A stretch of DNA of 64,000 bases, taken from the NCBI GenBank assembly GCA_964492775.1, contig CAZBLH010000006.1, forward strand, positions 18,625 to 82,624, given 5' to 3'. Position numbers and translations under genes: made by a program. The DNA comes from WRDS01 sp964492775. GTDB taxonomy: Bacteria; Actinomycetota; Coriobacteriia; Anaerosomatales; PHET01. This document shows, piece after piece, positions 36,919-44,458 of the stretch; the stretch's first letter is position 1; every line of letters starts with the position of its first letter. The notes under the pieces were generated by a model. The model searched no databases and was not told where the DNA came from. It worked only from the letters and a program-made list of their open reading frames with translations.

Positions 36919-38094
36919 ATGGAGATCGAGATCGGACGGGGAAAGACCGCGCGCCGCGCGTATGGATTCGACGACATCGCGATTGTGCCTTCGCGGCGCA
37001 CCCGGGATCCCCGGGATGTGGACATCACCTGGTCGTTCTCGTTCAAGGACCGTGAGTACAACTTCGCGCTTCCCGTGCTGGCCTCGGCGATGGACGGCGT
37101 GGTTGACCCGGCGTTTGCCGTGACGATGGGTAAGCTCGGCGGCCTTGCGGTCCTGAACCTTGAGGGCATCCAGACCAAGTACGCCGATCCGGCTCCGCAG
37201 CTCGACGCCATCGCTTCCTTCGACAAGGAAGAGGCGACCGCCAAAATGCAGGCGATCTACGCGGCTGAGGACGTCAAGCCCGAGCTCGTCAAGCAGCGTG
37301 TCGCCGAGATCAAGGCCGGCGGCGTACTCGCAGCAGCGTCGCTCACTCCGCAGAACGTCGAGCGTTTCATCGGTCCCGCGATCGACGGTGGCCTTGACAT
37401 CCTCGTCATCCAGGGCACGGTCGTATCCGCCGAGCATGTCTCGAGCTACGACAAGCCGCTCGACCTGAACGCTTTCGTTGAGTCCCTCGACATCCCGACG
37501 ATTATCGGCGGCTGCTGTAGCTACCAGGGCGCGCTGCACCTCATGCGCGCCGGTGCTGTGGGCGTGCTGGTCGGGGTCGGCCCGGGCCACGCCTGCACTT
37601 CTCGGCGAGTGCTCGGCATCGGCGTGCCCCAGGCGACGGCGATCGCTGACGCCGCCGCGGCGCGTACGCGCTACCTCGAGGAGACCGGGCGCTACTCGCA
37701 CGTCATCGCCGACGGCGGCATGCGCACCGGCGGCGACCTGGCCAAGGCGGTCGCCTGCGGCGCCGACGCGGTCATGATCGGCTCGCCTCTCTCGGCAGCC
37801 TCTGAAGCCCCCGGACGCGGTTACCACTGGGGTATGGCGACCTTCCATCCCGACCTGCCGCGCGGGACTCGCGTCTACGCAGGGGTGCGCGGGAGCCTCG
37901 AGCAGATCCTGCTCGGGCCGGCGCATCAGAATGACGGGACGCTCAACCTGCTCGGCGGCCTCAGGACCTCGATGTCGACGTGCGGCTACGAGAACCTGAA
38001 GAGCTTCCAGAAGGCGGAGGTCATGGTCGCTCCTGCGTTGCAGACCGAGGGCAAGGTCCTGCAGAACACGCAGGGCGTAGGCATGGGCCGATAG
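36919..38094 (+). CDS. guaB3: IMP-dehydrogenase-family protein GuaB3
   Basis: The 391-residue protein is a TIM-barrel of the IMPDH/GMP-reductase family without CBS domains. It has the catalytic loop GVGPGHACTSRRVLGIGVPQ with Cys226, the phosphate loop IADGGMRTGGDL, and the N-terminal YGFDDIAIVPSR. These features fit the GuaB3 group common in actinobacteria. AGGGAGGCG lies upstream of ATG 36919. guaA starts 4 bases after it, so it probably supplies XMP to GuaA, or sits beside a separate canonical GuaB elsewhere. Confidence 0.9.
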   Translation: MEIEIGRGKTARRAYGFDDIAIVPSRRTRDPRDVDITWSFSFKDREYNFALPVLASAMDGVVDPAFAVTMGKLGGLAVLNLEGIQTKYADPAPQLDAIASFDKEEATAKMQAIYAAEDVKPELVKQRVAEIKAGGVLAAASLTPQNVERFIGPAIDGGLDILVIQGTVVSAEHVSSYDKPLDLNAFVESLDIPTIIGGCCSYQGALHLMRAGAVGVLVGVGPGHACTSRRVLGIGVPQATAIADAAAARTRYLEETGRYSHVIADGGMRTGGDLAKAVACGADAVMIGSPLSAASEAPGRGYHWGMATFHPDLPRGTRVYAGVRGSLEQILLGPAHQNDGTLNLLGGLRTSMSTCGYENLKSFQKAEVMVAPALQTEGKVLQNTQGVGMGR

Positions 38095-38098
38095 GGCA

Positions 38099-39649
38099 GT
38101 GGCAGACTTCCACGATCGCCAAGCCACCGTCCTCGTTCTCGACTTCGGTGCGCAGTACGCTCAGCTGATAGCCAGGCGCGTGCGCGAGGCCCGGGTCTAC
38201 TCCGAGATCGTGCCGTTCGACATCTCGGCGGACGAGGTCATGCGCCGCTCGCCGGCCGCAATCATCCTGTCCGGTGGACCCTCGAGCGTCTACGCCGAGG
38301 ATGCGCCGCACATGGACCCTGCCATTCTCGGCCTGGGCATCCCGGTGCTCGGTTTCTGCTACGGCATCCAGGAGATGGCGATCGCGCTTGGCGGCGAGGT
38401 GCCCCGCACCGACATCGGCGAGTACGGTTTCGCCGAGCTTGAGGTGACCGCGCCTGAATGCCGGCTGCTCGAAGGCGTGCCGGCGACCTCGCAGGTCTGG
38501 ATGAGCCACCGTGACTCGGTGGGCACGCCGCCTGCCGGATTCTCGGTCACAGGTCGCACCGCCACCACGGCGATCGCTGCGATGGAGGACCCGGAGCGCA
38601 AGCTTTACGCGACACAGTTCCATCCCGAGGTCGCCCACACCGAGTTCGGCCAGCAGATCATCACGAACTTCCTGCACAAGATCGCCGACATCCCGCCGGC
38701 GTGGACGATGCTGAACATCATCGAGGAGACCATCGAGACCGTGCGCGAGCAGGTCGGGGGCGACCGCGTGATCTGCGGGCTCTCCGGTGGCGTGGACTCC
38801 AGCGTGGTCGCGGCCCTGCTTCACCGCGCAATCGGGGACCAGCTCACCTGCGTCTTCGTGGACCATGGCCTGTTGCGCCTCAGCGAGGCGGAACAGGTGA
38901 TCCACGCGTTCCGCGACAACTTCCACGTGAACCTGGTGCACGTGGACGCGGCCGACCGCTACCTCGCACTCCTTGCCGGGGTCGATGACCCCGAAGCCAA
39001 GCGCCGGATCATCGGCGAGGAGTTCTGGAAGATCTTCTTCGAAGAGGCCGAGAAGCTCGAGGGCGTGAAGTGGCTCGCCCAAGGCACGCTCTATCCCGAC
39101 GTTATCGAGTCGGGCAACAAGCACGCGGCCAAGATCAAGAGCCATCACAACCTCATCCCGTTCCCCGAGGGTGTGCACTTCGACCTCATCGAGCCGTTGA
39201 AGGCGTTGTTCAAGGACGAAGTGCGCGCCGTGGGTACCGAGCTGGGTCTACCCGATGAGATCGTGCACCGCCAGCCGTTCCCCGGTCCGGGCCTCGCCGT
39301 GCGCATCATCGGCGACATCACCGCCGAGAAGCTCAACAAGCTCCGGCACGCCGACGCGATCGTGCGCGAGGAGATCGGCGAGTGGGATACGGACCGCGAG
39401 GTCTGGCAGTACTTCGCCGTGCTTCCTGACATCAGGAGCGTGGGCGTGATGGGCGACGAGAGGACGTACGAGAACCCGATCATCATCCGGGCCGTCGCCT
39501 CGGCAGACGCCATGACCGCCGATTGGGCGAGGTTGCCTCACGACCTGCTCGCGCGGATGAGCAATCGCATCATCAATGAGGTCGATGGCGTCAACCGCGT
39601 TGCCTACGACATCACGAGCAAGCCGCCCGGAACGATCGAATGGGAGTGA
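38099..39649 (+). CDS. guaA: GMP synthase (glutamine-hydrolysing)
   Basis: GuaA converts XMP to GMP. The N-terminal amidotransferase domain (about 1-195) has VLDFGAQYAQLIARRVRE, the nucleophile loop GFCYGIQEM, and QFHPEVAHTEFG. The ATP-pyrophosphatase domain has the PP-loop CGLSGGVDSSV, and the C-terminal dimerisation domain has RQPFPGPGLAVR and ends TSKPPGTIEWE. The 516-residue length is normal. GTG 38099 lies four bases after the guaB3 stop. Confidence 0.97.
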   Translation: MADFHDRQATVLVLDFGAQYAQLIARRVREARVYSEIVPFDISADEVMRRSPAAIILSGGPSSVYAEDAPHMDPAILGLGIPVLGFCYGIQEMAIALGGEVPRTDIGEYGFAELEVTAPECRLLEGVPATSQVWMSHRDSVGTPPAGFSVTGRTATTAIAAMEDPERKLYATQFHPEVAHTEFGQQIITNFLHKIADIPPAWTMLNIIEETIETVREQVGGDRVICGLSGGVDSSVVAALLHRAIGDQLTCVFVDHGLLRLSEAEQVIHAFRDNFHVNLVHVDAADRYLALLAGVDDPEAKRRIIGEEFWKIFFEEAEKLEGVKWLAQGTLYPDVIESGNKHAAKIKSHHNLIPFPEGVHFDLIEPLKALFKDEVRAVGTELGLPDEIVHRQPFPGPGLAVRIIGDITAEKLNKLRHADAIVREEIGEWDTDREVWQYFAVLPDIRSVGVMGDERTYENPIIIRAVASADAMTADWARLPHDLLARMSNRIINEVDGVNRVAYDITSKPPGTIEWE

Positions 39650-39691
39650 GGCGGCTCGCTTAGCGAACTCAGCCTCCAGGAGGTGACCATA

Positions 39692-40174
39692 GTGTTCAGG
39701 GAGATGCGCAGGTTCAAGCAGGCTTTGTCGGCCGAGGAGTGCATCGCGGTCCTTGAGCGCGGTACCTCCGGCGTCTTGGCGGTCTTGGGTGACGATGGCT
39801 ACCCGTACGCGGTGCCGCTCAGCTACGCCTACCACGACTCCAAGCTCTACTTCCACTGCGCGAAGATCGGCCACAAGCTCGACGCGATCGAACGCGATGA
39901 TAAGGCTTCCTTCTGCGTCGTCGATAAGGACGACGTCGTGCCGGAGGACCTCACCAGCCTCTTCAGGAGCGTCGTCGCGTTCGGCAGGGTGCGAGTCCTC
40001 ACGGACGATGATGAGAAGATGCGCGCCCTGGAGCTGCTTGCCGAGCGGTACTGGCCCGATCACCAGCAAGAAGGGCGAGCTGAGATCGCCCGCCAGTTCG
40101 AGCGGCTGCACGCCCTCGAGTTTGCAGTCGAGCACATGACCGGCAAGCAGGCCACCGAGCTCATCGCGAAGTGA
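39692..40174 (+). CDS. Pyridoxamine 5'-phosphate oxidase-like flavin-binding protein
   Basis: The 160-residue product has the split-barrel FMN-binding fold of the NimA-like group: MRRFKQALSAEECIAVLERG, GVLAVLGDDGYPYAVPLSYAY, LYFHCAKIGHKLDAI, and SVVAFGRVRVL. NimA relatives reduce nitroimidazoles or bind flavin or haem; the substrate here is unknown. I chose GTG 39692 because AGGAGG (39678-39683) sits eight bases upstream and covers the earlier in-frame GTG 39683. Confidence 0.87.
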   Translation: MFREMRRFKQALSAEECIAVLERGTSGVLAVLGDDGYPYAVPLSYAYHDSKLYFHCAKIGHKLDAIERDDKASFCVVDKDDVVPEDLTSLFRSVVAFGRVRVLTDDDEKMRALELLAERYWPDHQQEGRAEIARQFERLHALEFAVEHMTGKQATELIAK

Positions 40175-40238
40175 CAGCCGCTGCGCTTGGGGTTACTCTC
40201 TCAAGACCCTGAATACGAGCACAAGGGAAGGATGTCCG

Positions 40239-40520
40239 ATGCCCGAGGAGAACGCTGACGCCAAAGCGCGCATCGAGGAGATCCGCGCCCGCATCGATGA
40301 GGTCGACTGTGAGCTCGTCGCGCTGCTGAACAAGCGCGCGCAGTGCTCGCTCGACATCCGCAAGCTCAAACCACAGGCGCAGATGGGCCTGTACGACCCC
40401 AAGCGTGAAGAGGAGATCTTCGCGCGTGTCGCCAAGTGCAACGAGGGTCCTTTGTACGCCGACGACCTTCGCGAGATCTTCGACACCATCCTGCGTGTCT
40501 CCAAAGAGATGAGAGGTTAG
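40239..40520 (+). CDS. Chorismate mutase, AroQ type
   Basis: A 93-residue all-helical chorismate mutase, making prephenate for Phe and Tyr. The AroQ pattern is visible: IEEIRARIDEVDCELVALLNKRAQCSLDI, here in outline, with the active-site Arg, Asp and Lys of the first helix, then YDPKREEEIF and LREIFDTILRVSKEM. GGAAGGATG precedes ATG 40239. DAHP synthase starts two bases after its stop, so the two encode the same pair of activities that is fused in Bacillus AroA. Confidence 0.92.
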   Translation: MPEENADAKARIEEIRARIDEVDCELVALLNKRAQCSLDIRKLKPQAQMGLYDPKREEEIFARVAKCNEGPLYADDLREIFDTILRVSKEMRG

Positions 40521-40522
40521 CG

Positions 40523-41320
40523 ATGTCCGCCCCTCAGGCGCCGGCGGTCGGCGCAATCGCCCGCGGCGCAGCGTGCACCATCATCGCTGGGCCTTGCTCC
40601 GTCGAGTCTCTCGAGCAGATGCGCGAGGTCGGCGCCGCTCTCAAGGAGCTTGGCATCAAGGTGATGCGGGGCGGTGCGTACAAGCCACGCACCTCACCCT
40701 TCTCGTTCCAAGGGCTCGAGGAAAAGGGCCTGGAGATCCTGCGCCAGGTTGCCGACGAATACGACCTGCTGGTCGTCACCGAGGTCACCGACTCGGCTCA
40801 CGCCGAGACGGTCGATGCGTACGCGGACATCCTGCAGGTTGGAACGCGGAACATGGCCAACTTCTCGTTGCTCAGGAAGCTTGGCGAGGTTACCGCTGAG
40901 TCGCAGAAGCCCGTGGTGTTCAAGCGTGGCATGGCTGCCACGATCGAAGAGTGGCTGCAGGCCTCGAACTACATCACCATGAACGGCAACGAGAACGTGA
41001 TTCTGTGTGAGCGCGGGATTCGGACCTTTGAGACCGCCTACCGGTTCACGCTCGATATCACTGCCGTGCCCGTGGTGCACAGCTTGTCGCTGCTGCCGAT
41101 CATCGTGGACGTGTCGCACCCGGCTGGGCGTGCCGACCTCGTGCCAGCCATCAGCCGAGCGGCTGTCGCCGTGGGCGCGGATGGCATCATGGTCGAGGTG
41201 CACCCGAACCCGCGCGAGGCGCTCTGCGACGGCCCTCAGTCGCTCGATCTCGAGGGCCTGCGGACGCTCGTCGGGGAACTGGAGTCCGTGGCCGCTTCGG
41301 TTGGCCGAACGCTGTCGTAG
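40523..41320 (+). CDS. aroF: DAHP synthase (type I-beta)
   Basis: This enzyme condenses phosphoenolpyruvate and erythrose-4-phosphate, the first step to aromatic amino acids. The 265-residue barrel shows IIAGPCSVES, GGAYKPRTSPFSFQG, QVGTRNMANFSLL, VVFKRGMAAT, ERGIRTFETAYRFTLDI, and VDVSHPAGRADLV, the beta-type DAHP/KDO8P synthase set. It lacks an N-terminal regulatory ACT or FeS-like domain. With chorismate mutase just upstream, control by prephenate through a complex is plausible. ATG 40523 follows AGAGG. Confidence 0.94.
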   Translation: MSAPQAPAVGAIARGAACTIIAGPCSVESLEQMREVGAALKELGIKVMRGGAYKPRTSPFSFQGLEEKGLEILRQVADEYDLLVVTEVTDSAHAETVDAYADILQVGTRNMANFSLLRKLGEVTAESQKPVVFKRGMAATIEEWLQASNYITMNGNENVILCERGIRTFETAYRFTLDITAVPVVHSLSLLPIIVDVSHPAGRADLVPAISRAAVAVGADGIMVEVHPNPREALCDGPQSLDLEGLRTLVGELESVAASVGRTLS

Positions 41321-41370
41321 GTGAATACGCACCCGTTCGTGTCGTGGACGGACAGCGGTTGGAGGACATG

Positions 41371-41583
41371 ATGGTAGCGGAGCACGATAGCAAGCTGCAC
41401 GGAAGGTGCATGTACTGCGCAATCAAGAACCCCTCGAACTTGGGAGTCTGCTGGGTCTGCGAGGTCGACGTCTGCGATTCTTGCGGCAACGTGCAGTACG
41501 TCAATGGGGAACGCCGTGTCGTGCATCGCGCCTGCCTGCGCCAGAGCGACGAGGGCTTCTCGATGATCAAGTTCGTCAAGTAG
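41371..41583 (+). CDS. Small zinc-ribbon-like protein
   Basis: The 70-residue protein contains three CxxC pairs, CMYC, CWVC and CDSC, plus a later RACL cysteine and histidines, enough for two metal sites. No other domain is visible and I do not recognise the family. I chose ATG 41371, five bases after GGAGG (41361-41365); an in-frame GTG at 41344 lies before that site. It sits between DAHP synthase and a HAD-like gene with a 5-base gap to the latter, suggesting co-transcription. Nucleic-acid or protein binding is a guess. Confidence 0.75.
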   Translation: MVAEHDSKLHGRCMYCAIKNPSNLGVCWVCEVDVCDSCGNVQYVNGERRVVHRACLRQSDEGFSMIKFVK

Positions 41584-41588
41584 GAGCA

Positions 41589-42101
41589 ATGCGTATCGCT
41601 TCTTCAGGAAAGGCTCCAGTGGTCGCAATGCTCACCGTCGAAATCCCCGGACATGGCCTGCTCGAGATGCACACGCTCGTCCTCGATGTGAACGGGACGA
41701 TTCTCTGCGACGGGGCGGTCGTAGCTGGCGTGGAACCTGCGCTCGAGGCGCTTGCGCCCGTGCTGAGGGTGATCGCCGTGACCGCGGATACCCGTGGGGA
41801 GGCTGCGCAGCAGCTGGCGCGACTTGCCATTGAGCGCGTGCACATCGTCCCCCGAGGCGGTGAGGCCGAGGCCAAGCTCGATCTTGTGGACGAACTCGGC
41901 AGTCAGGGCGTCGTCGCCGTGGGCAACGGTGCGAACGATGAGCTGATGCTGCGTGATGCTGCGCTCGGCATCGCGGTGATCGGCGGGGAGGGCGCGGCAC
42001 GTGCTGCGCTGGACGCCGCCGACGTGGTCGTCACGAGCATCGGCGACGCGCTCGGACTGCTCCTCGAGCCCAGAAGGCTTGTAGCCACGCTCCGTCGGTA
42101 G
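41589..42101 (+). CDS. HAD-superfamily protein, soluble P-type-ATPase-like
   Basis: This 170-residue protein matches the COG4087-type soluble HAD proteins: motif I LVLDVNGTILCDG, VTADTRGEAAQQL, and motif IV VAVGNGANDELMLRDAALGIAV. The nucleophile Asp is kept, but the residue two positions later is Asn instead of the general acid Asp, which seems to be a family trait. Phosphatase activity would thus be altered. The start is unsure: ATG 41589 is only two bases from TAGGAG; ATG 41628 is the alternative. The function is unknown. Confidence 0.78.
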   Translation: MRIASSGKAPVVAMLTVEIPGHGLLEMHTLVLDVNGTILCDGAVVAGVEPALEALAPVLRVIAVTADTRGEAAQQLARLAIERVHIVPRGGEAEAKLDLVDELGSQGVVAVGNGANDELMLRDAALGIAVIGGEGAARAALDAADVVVTSIGDALGLLLEPRRLVATLRR

Positions 42102-42146
42102 GCGGGCGGCCTCGCTGGCCCCGCAAGGTGCTACACTACCTCGTCT

Positions 42147-44399
42147 ATGACTATCGATCTTTCCTCTCTCAATCCCGCGCAGCGCGAAGCCGTCGAGACC
42201 ACTGAAGGTCCGCTGCTCGTGCTGGCCGGCGCTGGCAGCGGCAAGACGCGCGTACTCACGACGCGCATCGCGCATCTGGTCGCCGACTGCGGAGTCAGCC
42301 CGCACCAGATCCTTGCGATAACGTTCACCAACAAGGCCGCCGCCGAGATGCGCGAGCGGCTAGGCGCGCAGCTCGGGTTCGGCGTGCGCTCCATGTGGGT
42401 GCTGACGTTCCACTCGATGTGTGTGCGCATGCTGCGCGCCGACGCCGCCCGGGTAGGCTTCTCGCCGTCGTTCTCCATATACGACGAGGACGATTCCAAG
42501 CGCATGATCAAGGCGGTCATGGCCGAGCTCGACATCAGCGAGAAGGTCTACCCGGTGAACGCGGTGCGTTCGCGCATCTCGGCGGCGAAGAATGAGCTGC
42601 TTTCGGCGGCGGGTTTCTCGGCGAAGGCGTTTACGCCACTGGACAAAGCCACGGGCCGCATCTTTGAGCGTTACCAGCAGCGCATGCGCGAGTGCAACGC
42701 GATGGACTTCGATGACCTGCTCGTCTACGCGTACCGGCTCTTGTCCGAGCATGACGAAGTGCTCACCGCCTATCAGGAGCGTTTCCGCTACATCTCCGTG
42801 GACGAGTATCAGGACACGAACCATGCGCAGTACCTCATCACCAACCTGCTTGCGGCGGCGCACCGCAACTTGATGGTCGTGGGCGACGACGACCAGTCAA
42901 TTTACTCGTGGCGCGGTGCCGACATCCGCAACATCCTCGAGTTCGAGCGCGACTACCCCGAGGCGCGGGTGGTCAAGCTCGAGCAGAACTACCGCTCAAC
43001 GGTCCGGATCCTCATGGCGGCGAACGCGGTGGTCGCGAACAACCCGACCCGCAAGTCCAAGACGCTGTTCACCGAGAACGCTGAGGGCGAGAAGATTGCT
43101 TCGTACCTCGCGAGCGACGAGCGAGACGAGGCGCGCTTCATCGCCGCCGAGATCGAGACGCTCATTCGCAAGGAGAATCGCAGCTACACCGATTTCGCGA
43201 TCTTCTACCGCACCAACGCGCAGTCCCGTTCGCTCGAAGATGCCCTCCTGCGGGCGGGAGTGCCGTACCGGATCATCGGCGGCACGCGCTTCTTCGACCG
43301 CGCCGAGATCCGCGACGTCACCGCGTACCTTAAGGCCGTGGTGAACCCCGCCGACGAACTCGCCCTCAAGCGCATCATCAACCAACCGCGCCGTGGCATC
43401 GGCTCCACCACGCTCGAGCGCGTGGAGCTTGACGCCCGCAGCCGCGGCGTGAACTTCGAGAACGCGCTCTGGGCAGCGGTCGAGGACCCCGATGTGCAGA
43501 CGCGCACCCGCTCGGCGATCGCGGGCTTCCTCGCGCTCATTGGCGAGATGCGCTCCATGGCTGGAGATCTGCGTGACCTGGTCGAGATGATCGTCGAGAA
43601 GTCCGGCCTTATCGCTGCTCTCGAAGCAGAGCGTACCGACGAGGCGAACGGGCGTGTCGAGAACATCCGCGAGTTCTTCGGCGTGGTCTCGGAGTTCGCC
43701 GAGAACCACGAGGAGCCCGACCTGCCGGGCTTCATGGAGTGGCTCGCGCTACGCACCGACCTCGACACTCTTGATGCTGGCGAAGAGTTTGTCACGCTCA
43801 TGACGGTGCACACGGCCAAGGGGCTGGAGTACCCGGTCGTCTTCGTGGCGGGGCTTGAGGAGTCGATCTTCCCGCACGCGAACTCGATGTTCGAGCCGGC
43901 CGGGCTCGAGGAGGAGCGCCGTCTCGCTTATGTGGCGATCACCCGCGCCCGCGAGCGCCTCTACCTGACGCATGCGCACTCACGCTCACTGTACGGAGCG
44001 ACGCAGCACAACCCGGCGTCGCGCTTCATCGCCGAGATTCCGTCCGAGCACGTCGCCGTCTCAGGAGTCGGCTCGGCCGGCATCTCGGGGACCGGCTGGG
44101 AGAAGCGGGGCGACCGGCGCGGAACCTTCGGAACCGGCGGCGGAGGTGGAGGACGCATCTTCGGTAGCGGTGCGCCCGCGTCCAGCCGAGGGGCCGGGTA
44201 CGCCGGCTCAGGCGGGCGGAAGCCTGCCGAGAAACCCACCGAGTCCTTCTCGGCGGGTGATCTGGTGGATCACAAGGCGTTCGGGAAGGGGCGGGTCGTC
44301 AGCGTGGACGGAGATCAGCTGACGATACGATTCGACCGAACGGGCGATACGAAGAAGCTGCTGATGGGTTACGCTCCCATTGTGAAGATCGAGCAGTAG
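42147..44399 (+). CDS. pcrA: ATP-dependent DNA helicase PcrA/UvrD
   Basis: A 750-residue superfamily 1A 3'-5' helicase for repair and replication restart. Motifs are in order: AGAGSGKTRVL with Lys33, VDEYQDTN (motif II), GDDDQSIYSWRGA (III), QNYRST (IV), TVHTAKGLEYPVVFV (V), and VAITRARERLYL (VI). A Gly-rich linker (FGTGGGGGGRIFG) leads to the C-terminal PcrA Tudor-like domain (FGKGRVVSVDGDQL) that binds RNA polymerase. No ribosome-binding site is seen; TACACT at 42132-42137 lies nine bases before the ATG, so translation may be leaderless. Confidence 0.96.
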   Translation: MTIDLSSLNPAQREAVETTEGPLLVLAGAGSGKTRVLTTRIAHLVADCGVSPHQILAITFTNKAAAEMRERLGAQLGFGVRSMWVLTFHSMCVRMLRADAARVGFSPSFSIYDEDDSKRMIKAVMAELDISEKVYPVNAVRSRISAAKNELLSAAGFSAKAFTPLDKATGRIFERYQQRMRECNAMDFDDLLVYAYRLLSEHDEVLTAYQERFRYISVDEYQDTNHAQYLITNLLAAAHRNLMVVGDDDQSIYSWRGADIRNILEFERDYPEARVVKLEQNYRSTVRILMAANAVVANNPTRKSKTLFTENAEGEKIASYLASDERDEARFIAAEIETLIRKENRSYTDFAIFYRTNAQSRSLEDALLRAGVPYRIIGGTRFFDRAEIRDVTAYLKAVVNPADELALKRIINQPRRGIGSTTLERVELDARSRGVNFENALWAAVEDPDVQTRTRSAIAGFLALIGEMRSMAGDLRDLVEMIVEKSGLIAALEAERTDEANGRVENIREFFGVVSEFAENHEEPDLPGFMEWLALRTDLDTLDAGEEFVTLMTVHTAKGLEYPVVFVAGLEESIFPHANSMFEPAGLEEERRLAYVAITRARERLYLTHAHSRSLYGATQHNPASRFIAEIPSEHVAVSGVGSAGISGTGWEKRGDRRGTFGTGGGGGGRIFGSGAPASSRGAGYAGSGGRKPAEKPTESFSAGDLVDHKAFGKGRVVSVDGDQLTIRFDRTGDTKKLLMGYAPIVKIEQ

Positions 44400-44406
44400 C
44401 CCTTCT

Positions 44407-44438
44407 CCGGGCGCCGACCCACGCAGACAGGCGCCCGG
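44407..44438 (+). terminator. Hairpin between pcrA and the pyrophosphatase gene
   Basis: CCGGGCGCC (44407-44415) pairs perfectly with GGCGCCCGG (44430-44438). The stem lies 7 bases after the pcrA stop and 20 bases before the next start. No T-tract follows, so it may only attenuate read-through. Confidence 0.45.
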
Positions 44439-44458
44439 GACGCGAAAAGGAGATCGCC

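Noticed and set aside
35632..38127. 831-codon open frame on the minus strand across ychF and guaB3
   Set aside because: It is antisense to two well-supported genes, has no recognisable domain, and arises from high GC codon use. Similar long antisense frames at 15955-17436, 670-1848 and 5857-7263 were rejected for the same reason.
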